Positions 1 to 9,398 of a stretch of 64,000 nt of DNA are shown piece after piece. This DNA is from Chitinophaga alhagiae (GTDB lineage: Bacteria; Bacteroidota; Bacteroidia; Chitinophagales; Chitinophagaceae). The position numbers were made by a program, and so were the translations under genes. The notes under the pieces are model-generated. The model did not search any database. It was not told the origin of the DNA and worked only from the letters and a program-made list of their open reading frames with translations. Where the stretch lies: positions 868,001 to 932,000 of the forward strand of contig NZ_QXMH01000001.1 of NCBI RefSeq assembly GCF_003568665.1. The letters are read 5' to 3'. Numbering within the stretch: position 1 is the stretch's first letter; every line of letters starts with the position of its first letter.

Positions 1-56
1 GAACCGGAAAAACTAACCCGGCAGCCGGAACGCGCTGCGGGAGCGAAGCAAAAAAA

Positions 57-80
57 AATGCGCATCGGGGAATGCGCATT
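57..80 (-). terminator. Hairpin with T-run on the minus strand
   Basis: A perfect 9-bp stem (AATGCGCAT / ATGCGCATT) with a 6-nt loop is followed on the minus strand by nine T. This is the form of an intrinsic terminator for leftward transcription. No minus-strand gene lies directly to its right, so it may instead protect a gene to the left of the window from read-in. The rest of positions 1-283 holds no convincing gene. Confidence 0.5.
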
Positions 81-283
81 CACTAAAGGGAGCGGGATAA
101 CAAACAGTTTAATTATTCAGACTAGCTGTAGCAAAATTAGTGGCCGGCCATCATAATGACACCAGTAGAACCGCTGATTTACAAGAATGCGTGTTTCTAC
201 GTACCGACCTTGCGGAGCTGCCTGTTTGGATTTACGCAAACGTTTGCATAACTTGGAGGTCTAAAATTCCATCATTTCACGTT

Positions 284-1420
284 ATGAAAACTAGCTCATT
301 CCTCCAGGGCATGGCAGTAGCCGCCATGTTGCTGTTTGCCGGAGACGTCCGTGCCCAGTCCGGAGCCCTCTCCAAATTCCCGAAAGGCGCCACGCCACAG
401 GAAATTGGCCAGCGCATCGCCAACAGGTTTGTGGCCTCTCCTCATCCGAATTTTGGCCGCCCTAGGCCGCCCAGGGTCATCACCTACCCTGAAACCTGTG
501 CCTGGTACGGCTCGCTGACCTTTGCCAAAGAAAGCGGGAACAAAACGCTGCTTCAGCAACTGGCCGCCCGCTTTGAACCGCTGCTGGGCAGCAGGGATAC
601 GCTCATTCCCGTGCCTGACCATGTGGATTACACCGTATTCGGCTCCGTACCCCTTGAATTGTACCAGCAAACGAAAGACAGCCGCTACCTGGCCATCGGC
701 AAACGTTTTGCGGACAAACAATGGGGGCCGCCGGAAGGTAAACGGGTTACGGATGATTCCCGCCGCTTCTATGCCAAAGGCTATACCTGGCAAACGCGGT
801 TGTGGATAGACGACATGTTCATGATCACCGCCGTACAGTCTCAGGCTACCCGCGCCACCGGGGACCGGTCTTATATAGACAAGGCCGCCAATGAAATGGT
901 GTTTTACCTGGACTCCCTGCAAAAACCCAACGGGCTCTTTTACCACGCCCCCAATGCTCCCTTCTTCTGGGGCCGCGGCAACGGCTGGATGGCGGCCGGC
1001 ATGAGCGAGCTGCTGCGTTCGGTACCCAAAGACAATCCCAACCGTTCCCGCATCCTGAAAGCCTACCAGGCCATGATGGCCAGCCTGCTTAAATACCAGG
1101 CGGAAGACGGCATGTGGCGCCAGTTGATAGACGATCCCCGATCATGGCCCGAAACTTCCTGTACGGGCATGTTCACCTACGCCATGATCACCGGCGTGAA
1201 AAACGGCTGGCTGGACAAAAAGGTGTATGGCCCCGCCGCCAGAAAGGCCTGGCTGAAGCTGATCACCTACATCAATGAAGACGGAGACATCAGCGATGTT
1301 TGTGAAGGCACCAATATGAAAAATGACCATCAGTATTACCTTGACAGAAAGCGACTTACTGGTGACATGCATGGGCAGGCGCCGCTATTATGGTGCGCTA
1401 CCGCCCTGTTGAGAAAATAA
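284..1420 (+). CDS. GH105/GH88-like unsaturated glycuronyl hydrolase, secreted
   Basis: Likely removes an unsaturated uronic acid from oligosaccharides left by a polysaccharide lyase (rhamnogalacturonyl hydrolase type), in the periplasm. The 378-aa protein has a signal peptide (about 1-24, ending near VRAQ). It has the alpha/alpha-barrel motifs of the family: WIDDMFM near residues 174-180 with the presumed catalytic Asp, WGRGNGW at 229-235, and a C-terminal GDMHGQAPLLW stretch. The frame is open upstream to 140, but the ATG at 284 is preferred because it starts the signal peptide. No lyase or SusCD pair is adjacent, so the substrate is open. The family call is firm; the exact linkage is inferred. 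Confidence 0.85.
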   Translation: MKTSSFLQGMAVAAMLLFAGDVRAQSGALSKFPKGATPQEIGQRIANRFVASPHPNFGRPRPPRVITYPETCAWYGSLTFAKESGNKTLLQQLAARFEPLLGSRDTLIPVPDHVDYTVFGSVPLELYQQTKDSRYLAIGKRFADKQWGPPEGKRVTDDSRRFYAKGYTWQTRLWIDDMFMITAVQSQATRATGDRSYIDKAANEMVFYLDSLQKPNGLFYHAPNAPFFWGRGNGWMAAGMSELLRSVPKDNPNRSRILKAYQAMMASLLKYQAEDGMWRQLIDDPRSWPETSCTGMFTYAMITGVKNGWLDKKVYGPAARKAWLKLITYINEDGDISDVCEGTNMKNDHQYYLDRKRLTGDMHGQAPLLWCATALLRK

Positions 1421-1440
1421 AGCGGTTGGACTATCAAAAT

Positions 1441-1600
1441 AGTATCAGAATTGATACTCTCTCCTTGCACGCATACATGCTCTTGCTATAGCGAAGGCCG
1501 TGGGCAGGCATGGTAAAGAGCAGACTAAAGCAGCCAAGAGAGAGGGTTTAGAGCTACCAAAAAAACGCTTTGGAACAGGGTATGCAATCGGATAAAAGCC
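1441..1600 (+). other. Possible gene remnant with inverted repeat
   Basis: Between the GH105 gene and the next terminator lies a 46-codon open stretch (1455-1595, plus strand) with no start codon. It is rich in Lys, Arg and Ala and ends KRFGTGYAIG before a stop. It is preceded by a small inverted repeat, AGTATCA-N4-TGATACT (1441-1458). Its composition looks coding, but I do not recognise the family. It may be the tail of a decayed gene or mobile element. Confidence 0.25.
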
Positions 1601-1627
1601 ACTTTCTGATAGTAAATTATCAAATAC

Positions 1628-1661
1628 AAAGGGGCTGATCCAAAAAATGATCAGCCCCTTT
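1628..1661. terminator. Strong bidirectional terminator
   Basis: A perfect 13-bp stem (AAAGGGGCTGATC / GATCAGCCCCTTT) with an 8-nt loop sits between the convergent GH105 (plus) and DUF4198 (minus) genes. It is followed by TTATATT on the plus strand and TTTGTATTT on the minus strand, so it can serve both. Confidence 0.9.
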
Positions 1662-1678
1662 TATATTCTTCTTATGAA

Positions 1679-2398
1679 TTATTTTTCAACCACTTCTATG
1701 CAGTAGGTAGCACAACGCCAGATAGCCTCGTACGGCTTGCCGTTGTGGTCTCCCGCTTTTTTCTCCGTTTTGGCTACTTCCACCATGTAACGGCCGGGCC
1801 AGAGGGGCGTGAAAGACGTGGTGCCGGTGCTGTCTGTATACAGTTTTTTGATCCAGCCATTGGGCGCCACCACTTCTACTTCGCTGGATTTGGCGGGTGC
1901 CTGTTCTGCCAGTACCCCCAGGTTGATGCTTTCATTCACCTTGTAGGTCTGCCGTACAGCGGCTTCCACTTTCAGCGGGTTGGCATTGGCGGAACCGGCC
2001 GCGCCGGGGTTGCCGCCTACCACAACGGCAGCGCTGGCATGATAGTCCAGGCGGCTGCCATGATACAGGTCTTTTACGGAATGGATCATTACCACGGTAT
2101 ACACGCCGTCCGTTTCAGGCGTAAAAAATGCTTTATAATGATCTGTTCCGGGGGCGGAAGTAAGCGGGATGATTTTTTTGTCAGGGGTAATAACAGAGAG
2201 CTTGTAAGATTTGGTATCGGAAAACCATTTGTCCAGCGGGGAAATGTCCTTGTCAGCAAATTCGCCCCAGAACACCCTTACTTCCTGCGGTTGTCCTTTC
2301 TTGCCGCTAGGGCTCGTTTCTATCCAGAGGGCGTGGGCGGATACGCGGAGGCCTGCCAATACCAGCAACACCGCCATAATCATCGATCTGTAGTGCAT
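1679..2398 (-). CDS. DUF4198-type secreted protein
   Basis: A 239-aa protein with a signal peptide ending near VSAHA, so the mature protein begins close to HALW. This His-led start is typical of DUF4198 proteins, which are beta-sandwich proteins often linked with metal (nickel or cobalt) uptake or with TonB-dependent receptors. The C-terminal half (about 140-235) reads like an Ig-like domain, with phrases such as NESINLGVLA and LWPGRYMVEVAKTEKK. The frame opens at 2467, but the ATG at 2398 starts the signal peptide. It is a single gene with its own terminator. The metal role is family knowledge, not visible here. Confidence 0.7.
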   Translation of the reverse strand: MHYRSMIMAVLLVLAGLRVSAHALWIETSPSGKKGQPQEVRVFWGEFADKDISPLDKWFSDTKSYKLSVITPDKKIIPLTSAPGTDHYKAFFTPETDGVYTVVMIHSVKDLYHGSRLDYHASAAVVVGGNPGAAGSANANPLKVEAAVRQTYKVNESINLGVLAEQAPAKSSEVEVVAPNGWIKKLYTDSTGTTSFTPLWPGRYMVEVAKTEKKAGDHNGKPYEAIWRCATYCIEVVEK

Positions 2399-2574
2399 CT
2401 TTTTTCCGGTAAAAGTAGCGGCCTGCGGCAGGGCAGGCAACTCCAATCGGAAATTTGATTTACGCAATTGGGAAAAACAGCGGCTGGCCTGCTATTTGCA
2501 GCAGAATGGGGAATATTGCATAATTTAGTGAGAATGATGTACGTTATATACATCCAGTTATAAATCGATCTTAC

Positions 2575-3651
2575 ATGAAACGGTTCCTGATATTCCTGTT
2601 ATTTGCCCTGCCGTTGGCCGCCGGCGCCCAAACGCTGTCTGAATCTGCGGTGGAAGATATTTCTGAAAAAATGGCCGCAAAGTTCCAGCTCCGTAACGAC
2701 CCGGCGCTGGTGTTCGTGACCGAGCAAATGAGCAGGTCAGGCTCCGGGGGACTGGAAGTAGATAAAACCATGATGGAACTGGGGAAAGACCCCGCCGCCC
2801 TGGACGCGGCGCTGAAGTTCCTGTACCAGTACAGCGACTGTAACCGCCAGACCCTGATCGCCAACCTCCGCGGTATGGACGTGAAATCGGGCAACGTGTT
2901 CCCGCTCGCTACCTACATCGTCAATAAGAACAAGACAGAGGCCAAAACCTTGCAGGACGAAAAAGCCGAGTTGCTGCGCATAGGCGCCATCCCGGCCGTT
3001 ACCTCCGTAATGGTGGCCCCGCCCGCCAATCAGCCGGGCGTGGTGGCCAACGCTACCGCAGAAACACCCGCAGGCGCCGCCCAGCCGGCTGCGGCCGCCG
3101 CTGGCAGCACCGCCGCCGCAGCACCAGTAGAAGATACCCGCAACTGGGAAGTACGCAGCGTATTTGCCATGACCAGGCCAGACGACCTGCAGACCCTGTA
3201 CGGCAAAGAGAACGTGGAGCTTCGTGACGCTACCGACCTGGACGGCAACTATACCGGCAAGGCCTGGTACGTATACCCGGACACGGAAAACGAAATGCAG
3301 GTGATCTTCAATGCAGACTCGTCCAAAACCATCACTTTCACCCATGAGCGCTCCAAGTGGAAATCTCCCTTCGGCATCAAACCCGGAGACCCGATTGACA
3401 AAGTGAACAAGGTAAATGCCCGTGCTTTCAGGGTGAACGGCTTTGAATGGACCAACGGCGGCATTGTAGACAGCTGGGAAGGCGGCGCCATGGACAAAAA
3501 AGGCGTACAGATCCTCTTCCGCGCCATTAACAGCGGAGATCCCAAACTGTATGACCAGTTCACGGGCGAAAAGAAATTCCGCTCAGACAACAGCGGGCTG
3601 AAAAAGCTCAATGTGGTGGTAGATAAAGTAGTGTTCAAAACTTACCAGTAA
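2575..3651 (+). CDS. Secreted protein of unknown function
   Basis: A 358-aa protein with a clear signal peptide (about 1-19, ending AAGAQ). An N-terminal helical part (20-145) is joined through an Ala/Pro-rich linker (about 148-186) to a C-terminal beta-rich domain (190-358). That domain contains WYVYPDTENEMQVIF and ITFTHERSKWKSPFGIKPGDP, which resembles small envelope proteins that bind or sense something outside the cytoplasm. I do not recognise a family. It is monocistronic, with a terminator directly downstream at 3675. Confidence 0.75.
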   Translation: MKRFLIFLLFALPLAAGAQTLSESAVEDISEKMAAKFQLRNDPALVFVTEQMSRSGSGGLEVDKTMMELGKDPAALDAALKFLYQYSDCNRQTLIANLRGMDVKSGNVFPLATYIVNKNKTEAKTLQDEKAELLRIGAIPAVTSVMVAPPANQPGVVANATAETPAGAAQPAAAAAGSTAAAAPVEDTRNWEVRSVFAMTRPDDLQTLYGKENVELRDATDLDGNYTGKAWYVYPDTENEMQVIFNADSSKTITFTHERSKWKSPFGIKPGDPIDKVNKVNARAFRVNGFEWTNGGIVDSWEGGAMDKKGVQILFRAINSGDPKLYDQFTGEKKFRSDNSGLKKLNVVVDKVVFKTYQ

Positions 3652-3674
3652 AACATCTTTTGATCTTTTCCGGG

Positions 3675-3703
3675 ACCCGTCGCAGCACATGCGCCGGGTT
3701 TTT
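3675..3703 (+). terminator. Intrinsic terminator
   Basis: Stem ACCCG-t-CGCA / TGCG-c-CGGGT with one mismatch and a 5-nt loop, followed by TTTTT. It ends the unknown secreted protein gene. Its position argues against an upstream start (3660) for the following channel gene. Confidence 0.8.
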
Positions 3704-3749
3704 CATTGCCCGTAAAACCGTTTTATACAGGATTCCCTATTTTCGGGCC

Positions 3750-5132
3750 ATGGAAGTAACGGGAAACAGGTTCTACCGGCTGCTTGTGAAAATAGGCCGG
3801 TACAGAACAAAATATACGTCACACCGCAATTTTCTCATCCTCCTCAGTTTTATTGTAGGCGTAATGGCGGCCCTGGCCGCTGTTTTGCTGAAGATAACCG
3901 TACAGTTCTTCGAGCACCGGGTAGATGCGATGAATAACTGGCTGGACAGTAACTGGCTGTCTGCCACATTACCCCTTATCGGTACCGGCATTTCGCTGCT
4001 GCTGCTGACCCGCTTTTTCCGCAACAGGCTGAGCCGGGGCGTGGGTTTCATCATCAACAGCATCATTACCAACAAGGGCCGCATTGAGAAGCGGCATACC
4101 TACGGCCATATCCTCACCAGTACCATTACCGTGGCCTTTGGCGGCAGCGTGGGGCTGGAGGCCCCCATTGTGGCCACCGGCGCGGCCATCGGTTCCAATA
4201 CCGGTCACGATCTTCGCCTTTCCGGCAAAGACACGGTGCTGCTGCTTGCCTGCGGCACCGCCAGCGGTATTGCCGCTGTTTTCAACAGCCCCGTGGCAGG
4301 GATCATTTTTGTACTGGAGATCTTCCTGCTGGATTTTAGCATCCCCTTTTTCATTCCCCTGCTGATCTCCACGGCTACCGCCACCGTTATTTCACAGCTG
4401 ATCTACCCTGGCAAGTTCATTTTTGTGGCCAGTGAAAGCTGGAGCGTACCCGCCATCCCCTTTTATATCCTGCTGGGCATTTTTTGCGGCCTGGTATCTG
4501 TATACATTACCCGCTCGGTAGATTATATTGAAGGATACTTTGAAAAAAAGACCATGAACTGGAAGACCTGGCTGCTGGCCGGCGTGCCGCTGTGCCTGCT
4601 CATCTTTCTGCTGCCGGGGCTGTATGGAGAGGGTTACTCCACCATCACCAGCCTCCTGGGCGGAGATTACACCAGCCTTACCGCCCACTCCCTGCTGCAG
4701 CAATACAGCAGCTATTCCTGGGCAATCATTTTAATGACGGTGTTGTTGCTGGTATTCAAGGTGATATGTTCCTGCCTTACTATCAGCGCGGGCGGCAACG
4801 GGGGTATCTTTGCCCCGTCTATGGTCACCGGCGGGCTTACGGGGTTCCTCTTTGCCTACCTCGTCAATCTCTCCGGCATCTACCACCTCAATACGCCCAA
4901 CTTTATTATTACGGCCATGGCCGGCGTACTGGCAGGCGTTATGCATGCCCCGCTCACCGCTATATTTCTGCTGGCGGAGATATCGGGCGGGTACAAGCTG
5001 TTCATCCCGCTCATGATCGTAACGGCTATTTCCTATTTCATTACCCGCAAGTATGTGAAACATTCTGTTTATCATAAGTCCCTGGTAGAAAGAAAGATAC
5101 TGACAGACCAGAACGATCACGATCATTTCTGA
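3750..5132 (+). CDS. ClC-family chloride channel/antiporter
   Basis: A multi-pass inner-membrane protein of 460 aa that moves chloride, usually in exchange for protons. The selectivity-filter motifs are visible. GGSVGLEAPIVATG carries the gating glutamate (family GxEGP, here GLEAP), and GGNGGIFAPSMVTGG matches the GxFxP motif. There is no C-terminal CBS pair, so it is the short bacterial form. The frame opens at 3660, but that start overlaps the upstream terminator; the ATG at 3750 gives a natural N-terminus. It stands alone, flanked by terminators. Confidence 0.9.
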   Translation: MEVTGNRFYRLLVKIGRYRTKYTSHRNFLILLSFIVGVMAALAAVLLKITVQFFEHRVDAMNNWLDSNWLSATLPLIGTGISLLLLTRFFRNRLSRGVGFIINSIITNKGRIEKRHTYGHILTSTITVAFGGSVGLEAPIVATGAAIGSNTGHDLRLSGKDTVLLLACGTASGIAAVFNSPVAGIIFVLEIFLLDFSIPFFIPLLISTATATVISQLIYPGKFIFVASESWSVPAIPFYILLGIFCGLVSVYITRSVDYIEGYFEKKTMNWKTWLLAGVPLCLLIFLLPGLYGEGYSTITSLLGGDYTSLTAHSLLQQYSSYSWAIILMTVLLLVFKVICSCLTISAGGNGGIFAPSMVTGGLTGFLFAYLVNLSGIYHLNTPNFIITAMAGVLAGVMHAPLTAIFLLAEISGGYKLFIPLMIVTAISYFITRKYVKHSVYHKSLVERKILTDQNDHDHF

Positions 5133-5140
5133 TAAAGCGC

Positions 5141-5165
5141 AAGCCCGGTAGATACCGGGCTTTAC
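5141..5165 (+). terminator. Intrinsic terminator of the ClC gene
   Basis: Inverted repeat AAGCCCGGTA / TACCGGGCTT immediately after the ClC stop codon, followed by TTACTTTTA. Confidence 0.85.
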
Positions 5166-5275
5166 TTTTAGCATGAGATATTGTTACAGCGAATTTGGAT
5201 ACGAACTTTCCGACGTAATGATACGGCGGCAGCGTGACCGGAATGTAAAGGGAAGATTATGAAATGGTTAAGGAA

Positions 5276-5321
5276 CAAAAAAACAGGGCCGCATGTCCAG
5301 GAATAGACGGCAGCCCTGTTT
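5276..5321 (-). terminator. Terminator of the minus-strand BNR gene
   Basis: AAACAGGGC / GCCCTGTTT enclose a 23-nt loop. Read leftward, the second arm runs into a seven-T stretch. It lies downstream of the BNR_4-type gene that ends at 5414. Confidence 0.7.
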
Positions 5322-5413
5322 ATCATCTGTTGTTATGGACTGTAAAAATGGGAATTTAGGCCGGCTGGTAAAATCCCCACCTTTAGGTATTTTTTATTCA
5401 GGGTTTTTGCAGG

Positions 5414-6850
5414 TCAGCGTTTCAGGCGCACCGGGCGTACCCATTCCTTGTCCATCTTCTCCGGCAATATATATACGTTACCGTTACGGTCGGAAAAGTA
5501 CAGTTTTGACACGGAAGGCTGGCGGCCATTCCCGTCTGCCCAGAACGCATAAAACCCTGCATGCGCGTTTACGGGCCGGCGGGGGTAGCTGTGATTGCGG
5601 GCACTGTTGCGGGTAAGCTGCTTCGGCTTCCAGTGTTTTCCTTCATCCCTGCTTTCCCACATCACTATTTCCCCGCCGGTGTTATACGCCTGCGGGCCGG
5701 AGGCCGTGGGGGCCACCACCCGCCATACGCCGCCTTTCTCTATCATCAGCGAGCCCATATCATAGTTGTTGTCAGAAGCGGTAAACGGCAGGATCTGCCA
5801 TTGCCCGTTCTTCCAGTGGGCGGTATACCACTGGCGCATGCCGTTAACCGGGCCAGGCGCCGGACCGCGGGAGGTTTCATAAAGTATCACGGGGTTGCCC
5901 CCGGCGTCAAAATTCACATCGTTGATATATACGTTCAGGCCTTCAGACGCATAGTCTTTCACCAGCGCCGTTGTATCTCCCGTACGCAGCGGCAGGGTGG
6001 CGGGGCGGCCGTTAGCGGTTGTCCATGTACGGCCAAGGTCATTTGTTTGCAGGTAATAGAGGTTGGTGCGGTAATCCAGCCCGGCGCCCTTCTGCACATT
6101 GGGGTGGTGGTTGAAGGCACTGCCCACGCGGCGGCCCTGCTGCCCGCTTGTCTGGTAATGGCCCTCTTCCATGTTGGCCAGGTCTTTCCAGGAAGACCAG
6201 TGTATGCCGTCTTTACTGGTCATATAGGCAATCACGCGGCAATTCTTTTTCCCATACCGCAGTTGCTGCGTTTCATAGTGGGTAAAAAGGCCCAGGAAAC
6301 CATCTCCCGGCTGGTAATATACCTGCAGGTAAGAAAAATTATCCATGACCTCCTCTCCCTTGTATGCCTGCACCTTTTCAAAACTGCCAATGTTGTAGGG
6401 CTGGCTGCTCCGGTATACAAAAGAAGGACGGGTAACGCCGTGGGAGGTGGAAAACAGCCAGATGTACCCCTTGTCATCTATCTGTATAACGGGGTTGTCA
6501 TGCGCATCGTCGGTGGCTTTGTCCATCACTACCGTGGGGCGGGACACCATGCCGGTAGCATGGTCAAAACAGCCTACCTCATGCAGCAGCGTTTTGCCGG
6601 TGGAGTCTGTACCCCCATAGCAGAAAAAAGTTTTGTTGACCGCAGGCGCATACACCGAAAAGGGGTAGTGGTTAGCGGGATACGTGCCCAGGCCGCCGCC
6701 GTATTTAAAGGCGTACTCGTCTTTGGTGGGGCCTATGCTATACCAGAGGCCGCGGTAGCCGGTGTCTGGCTGATTGATAAAGCGGGGCTGCTGTGCGGCG
6801 GTGGTTTGTAGCAACAGCAGCAGCATGAACATAACGGGAATTTTCTTCAT
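5414..6850 (-). CDS. BNR_4-type beta-propeller protein (possible lyase/hydrolase)
   Basis: A 478-aa secreted protein with a signal peptide (about 1-20, ending TTAAQ). The sequence GYRGLWYSIGPTKDEY, then HDNPVIQIDDKGYIWLF and VNDVNF-like blade segments, match the BNR_4 superfamily of seven-bladed propellers. That superfamily includes ulvan-type polysaccharide lyases as well as uncharacterised proteins. The start at 6850 is chosen for the signal peptide. It lies 48 bp downstream of the FAD oxidoreductase gene on the same strand, so the two are probably cotranscribed. I cannot tell whether it is catalytic or what it binds. Confidence 0.75.
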   Translation of the reverse strand: MKKIPVMFMLLLLLQTTAAQQPRFINQPDTGYRGLWYSIGPTKDEYAFKYGGGLGTYPANHYPFSVYAPAVNKTFFCYGGTDSTGKTLLHEVGCFDHATGMVSRPTVVMDKATDDAHDNPVIQIDDKGYIWLFSTSHGVTRPSFVYRSSQPYNIGSFEKVQAYKGEEVMDNFSYLQVYYQPGDGFLGLFTHYETQQLRYGKKNCRVIAYMTSKDGIHWSSWKDLANMEEGHYQTSGQQGRRVGSAFNHHPNVQKGAGLDYRTNLYYLQTNDLGRTWTTANGRPATLPLRTGDTTALVKDYASEGLNVYINDVNFDAGGNPVILYETSRGPAPGPVNGMRQWYTAHWKNGQWQILPFTASDNNYDMGSLMIEKGGVWRVVAPTASGPQAYNTGGEIVMWESRDEGKHWKPKQLTRNSARNHSYPRRPVNAHAGFYAFWADGNGRQPSVSKLYFSDRNGNVYILPEKMDKEWVRPVRLKR

Positions 6851-6898
6851 GGGCCTTAATATAATACAGATTTCCGGTGCTTGCAAACGCGGGTAAAG

Positions 6899-8620
6899 CT
6901 ACTGCCGCGGCCACTCCGTTTCAATGCCCTGTGAGCGGATACGTTGCTGGAACTGCGCCAGCAGCGCTTTATCTTCCCGCACCCTGCGGGGCAGCACGTT
7001 CTTTTCCAGCGCAAAAGCCGCCAGCATGCCTACGGCTTCCCCAATACCCCACTCCACCGGGTGCAGCCGGTAGCAGCCGTTGGTAATATGCGTAGTACCA
7101 ATGTTCTTGTTGGCCGGCAGCAGGTTTTCCATACGCACCGGCAGCAATGCTCCCAACGGTATCTGGAAACGCAGGCAATCCAGGTGGAAATAATTGTTAC
7201 CGGCGCTGCTGGGATGCAGGTCTATGCTATAATGCCCAACACCCACGCTGTCAAAAAACGCCGCGGCCGTATTACCGGTAGCCTGGCCGGTTACCTGCGC
7301 GCGGTTGAGGCTGCCCACATGTTCTTCCAGCACGGTGAAAACGGCTTTGATGCGGCGGGACTCGCGGATATAAGGGTATTTGGCCATCCCGTCTTCCGTA
7401 CCCATGATGTCTTTCCGCAAACGCAGGCCGGGCCAGCCTTTGCCGCCATCGGGGCGCGGCGCTTCTGTTTGCAGCCAGTAGAGCAGGGACAGGTTCAGTT
7501 GTTTGGCGCGCTCTACATGCCGGTTAAATTCCTTTTCGCTGACGCCTACCAGGTTGCCCAGCATGTAATCGTTCTGCGGCCAGTTCACAATAGTGATGTC
7601 TCCCTTGTAGGTGCCGGGCATAAAGTTTTCCTTGTTGATGATGCGGCGGTAGTTCCAGAGGTTGAGCATGCTGCCGGTTTTGATACCTTCCGGGTGAAAG
7701 CCGAGCTGGGTGGGCTTCAGGGTGGTAGGCCGGGGGTAATGCAGCTCCAGCAATTTGCCCGGCCAGGCCGGCGTAACGGCGGGTACATGGTTGCTCCAGA
7801 AATTGTACTCCCGTGGCTTTTCTATAACATGGTTTTCGCCCGGCACATAATCCATGGCAAAACAAACGGTGAAAGACTGCTGGTTGCGCGGGTTGGCCGT
7901 TTCCTGCGCATGCAGCTCGCCGGTATCTGCCTTTGACTCGGCGCCGGTTACGAACTCGGTGCCGGTCAGGGGCAACAGTTCCCCTGTTTCCGTGGCATCT
8001 GCAAAATACGGTGCCGCCAGGGTATATTCCCGCCTGCTGCGCAGGTTCACCACCTGCAGGCTTTGCACACGGTTGCCTGACACGGTTGCCTTCTTTACTT
8101 TATGTTCCGGCAGCAGCACCAGCTTGCCGGCGCTGATATAAGCGGCCAGCATGGCTTCCAGCACGGCCACTGCCACTCTTGGCTCGTGGCAGAGGCGAGA
8201 CACGGCGCCGTCTCCCGGGTTCAGGTAAGGCCGATTCCCGGCAGCTTCGTTGAGGGGATAGTGGCGCATGTAATATTGCCGGATGGCCGTTCTGAAATCG
8301 CGGTACAACTGCGTAGCGCCATGCGTTTCAATGGCACTGTGCTCATCAGGCGGTACGCCTTGCTGGCTGAGCTGTCCGCCTATCCAGTCCGTTTCTTCCG
8401 TCATGATCACCGTGAGGTTATTGCGCAGGGCTGCCAGTGCGGCCGCGCAGCCGCCCAGTCCCGCCCCGGCCACCACCAGGTCTGCCTGCATCAGGCTGCC
8501 TGCCGGTGATGTTGCGTTACCCGCTTCGGGCGCAGGTGAAGACGTAAAACCGGTCAGCGGGGCTGACAATGCGGCGCCGGTGCTCATGGCCATCATGCCT
8601 AAAAAATTTCTTCTTTTCAT
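6899..8620 (-). CDS. Tat-exported FAD-dependent oxidoreductase
   Basis: A 573-aa flavoprotein of the PF12831 type. The N-terminus carries KRRNFLG and a hydrophobic stretch, a likely twin-arginine signal, which fits export of a folded FAD enzyme. The Rossmann dinucleotide motif GAGLGG is at 52-57, followed by the family signature ETDWIGGQLSQQG near 75-88. Members are widespread in Bacteroidota and Planctomycetota glycan loci and their substrates are mostly unknown. It precedes the BNR_4-type gene on the same strand. The oxidoreductase class is firm; the substrate is not visible. Confidence 0.85.
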   Translation of the reverse strand: MKRRNFLGMMAMSTGAALSAPLTGFTSSPAPEAGNATSPAGSLMQADLVVAGAGLGGCAAALAALRNNLTVIMTEETDWIGGQLSQQGVPPDEHSAIETHGATQLYRDFRTAIRQYYMRHYPLNEAAGNRPYLNPGDGAVSRLCHEPRVAVAVLEAMLAAYISAGKLVLLPEHKVKKATVSGNRVQSLQVVNLRSRREYTLAAPYFADATETGELLPLTGTEFVTGAESKADTGELHAQETANPRNQQSFTVCFAMDYVPGENHVIEKPREYNFWSNHVPAVTPAWPGKLLELHYPRPTTLKPTQLGFHPEGIKTGSMLNLWNYRRIINKENFMPGTYKGDITIVNWPQNDYMLGNLVGVSEKEFNRHVERAKQLNLSLLYWLQTEAPRPDGGKGWPGLRLRKDIMGTEDGMAKYPYIRESRRIKAVFTVLEEHVGSLNRAQVTGQATGNTAAAFFDSVGVGHYSIDLHPSSAGNNYFHLDCLRFQIPLGALLPVRMENLLPANKNIGTTHITNGCYRLHPVEWGIGEAVGMLAAFALEKNVLPRRVREDKALLAQFQQRIRSQGIETEWPRQ

Positions 8621-8815
8621 ATCGGTATAAATTTCCTCATAAGATCCTTAAAACAAGCAGCCTAAAATAAGCGTAAAATTCCGCAAAGCCGAACTGTCCT
8701 TCCAGTTCATCCCGATTGTCATCATAAAATGTCCTTTGCGCCAGTAAAAACAGTAGCCGGAGGTGTTTCTCCATGTCTGATAAGAAAGCGGGGTAACGGA
8801 TACTTCTCTCTACCT

Positions 8816-8850
8816 AATAAAAAGGCGGGCGTATCAATGATACGCCCGCC
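8816..8850 (-). terminator. Terminator of the TPR gene
   Basis: A 12-bp perfect stem (GGCGGGCGTATC / GATACGCCCGCC) with a 3-nt loop, followed on the minus strand by TTTTTATT. It lies 17 bp past the stop of the TPR gene. Confidence 0.9.
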
Positions 8851-8866
8851 TCTCCCGCGTCCTGGA

Positions 8867-9298
8867 TTACAGCTTCACGCGCCGGGCCAGGAAACCCAGG
8901 TATTTGGTATCTTCTTCTACAAACAGGCTTTTGCCGCCCAGGCGGTAGGCTTTCAGCAGGTGCTCCAGCGCCTTGTCTTCCTGCTGCTGCTCCAGCGCTA
9001 CCTGGCCCAGCCGCATTTGAATGAAGGAATTGATCTTCCCGTCAGGGCAATTGATGGCCTGTTGAAAATATTCCCCCGCCTGCTCAAAATCATCCAGCAT
9101 AAAATACATGTTACCGATGCTGGAATAGAGCCATGTAGCGGCTTCCCAATCTGTTTTAGGCTCCGGTACCAGTTGCAGCGCTTCTTTGAATTTTTCAGCG
9201 GCGGCAGCATATTCTTCATCATCAGCAAAATCGTTACCAGCTTCTGAGATCAGTTCCACCTGCTCGTATATTTCGTCTTTCAGGATTTTTGCGCTCAT
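8867..9298 (-). CDS. Small tetratricopeptide-repeat protein
   Basis: A 143-aa cytoplasmic protein without a signal peptide, made of about three TPR units. Examples are DEEYAAAAEKFKEALQLVP, SIGNMYFMLDDFEQAGEYF and QEDKALEHLLKAYRLG. TPRs bind other proteins. Small acidic TPR proteins of this shape are often found beside polymorphic toxins as immunity partners, but no toxin is adjacent here, so that role is only a possibility. The start at 9298 is chosen because the upstream frame has no matching repeat. It is divergent from the Pr6Pr gene and has its own terminator. Confidence 0.8.
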   Translation of the reverse strand: MSAKILKDEIYEQVELISEAGNDFADDEEYAAAAEKFKEALQLVPEPKTDWEAATWLYSSIGNMYFMLDDFEQAGEYFQQAINCPDGKINSFIQMRLGQVALEQQQEDKALEHLLKAYRLGGKSLFVEEDTKYLGFLARRVKL

Positions 9299-9398
9299 GT
9301 CCAAATGTTTTTTGTTGCGCCCAAAACTAACCTTAATCTTTGATTTCAGAAAATCCGGGCTGTTTGCAACAATACCGGATAAAACGTAACTTAAGCGT

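Noticed and set aside
2536..2554. Inverted repeat GATGTA-N7-TACATC before the unknown secreted protein
   Set aside because: It looks a little like the GntR-type operator, but the 7-nt spacer does not fit GT-N3-AC, so it was not counted in the regulon.
5561..6811. 416-codon plus-strand open frame
   Set aside because: Opposite the BNR_4-type gene, which has a signal peptide and family motifs; the opposite frame has none.
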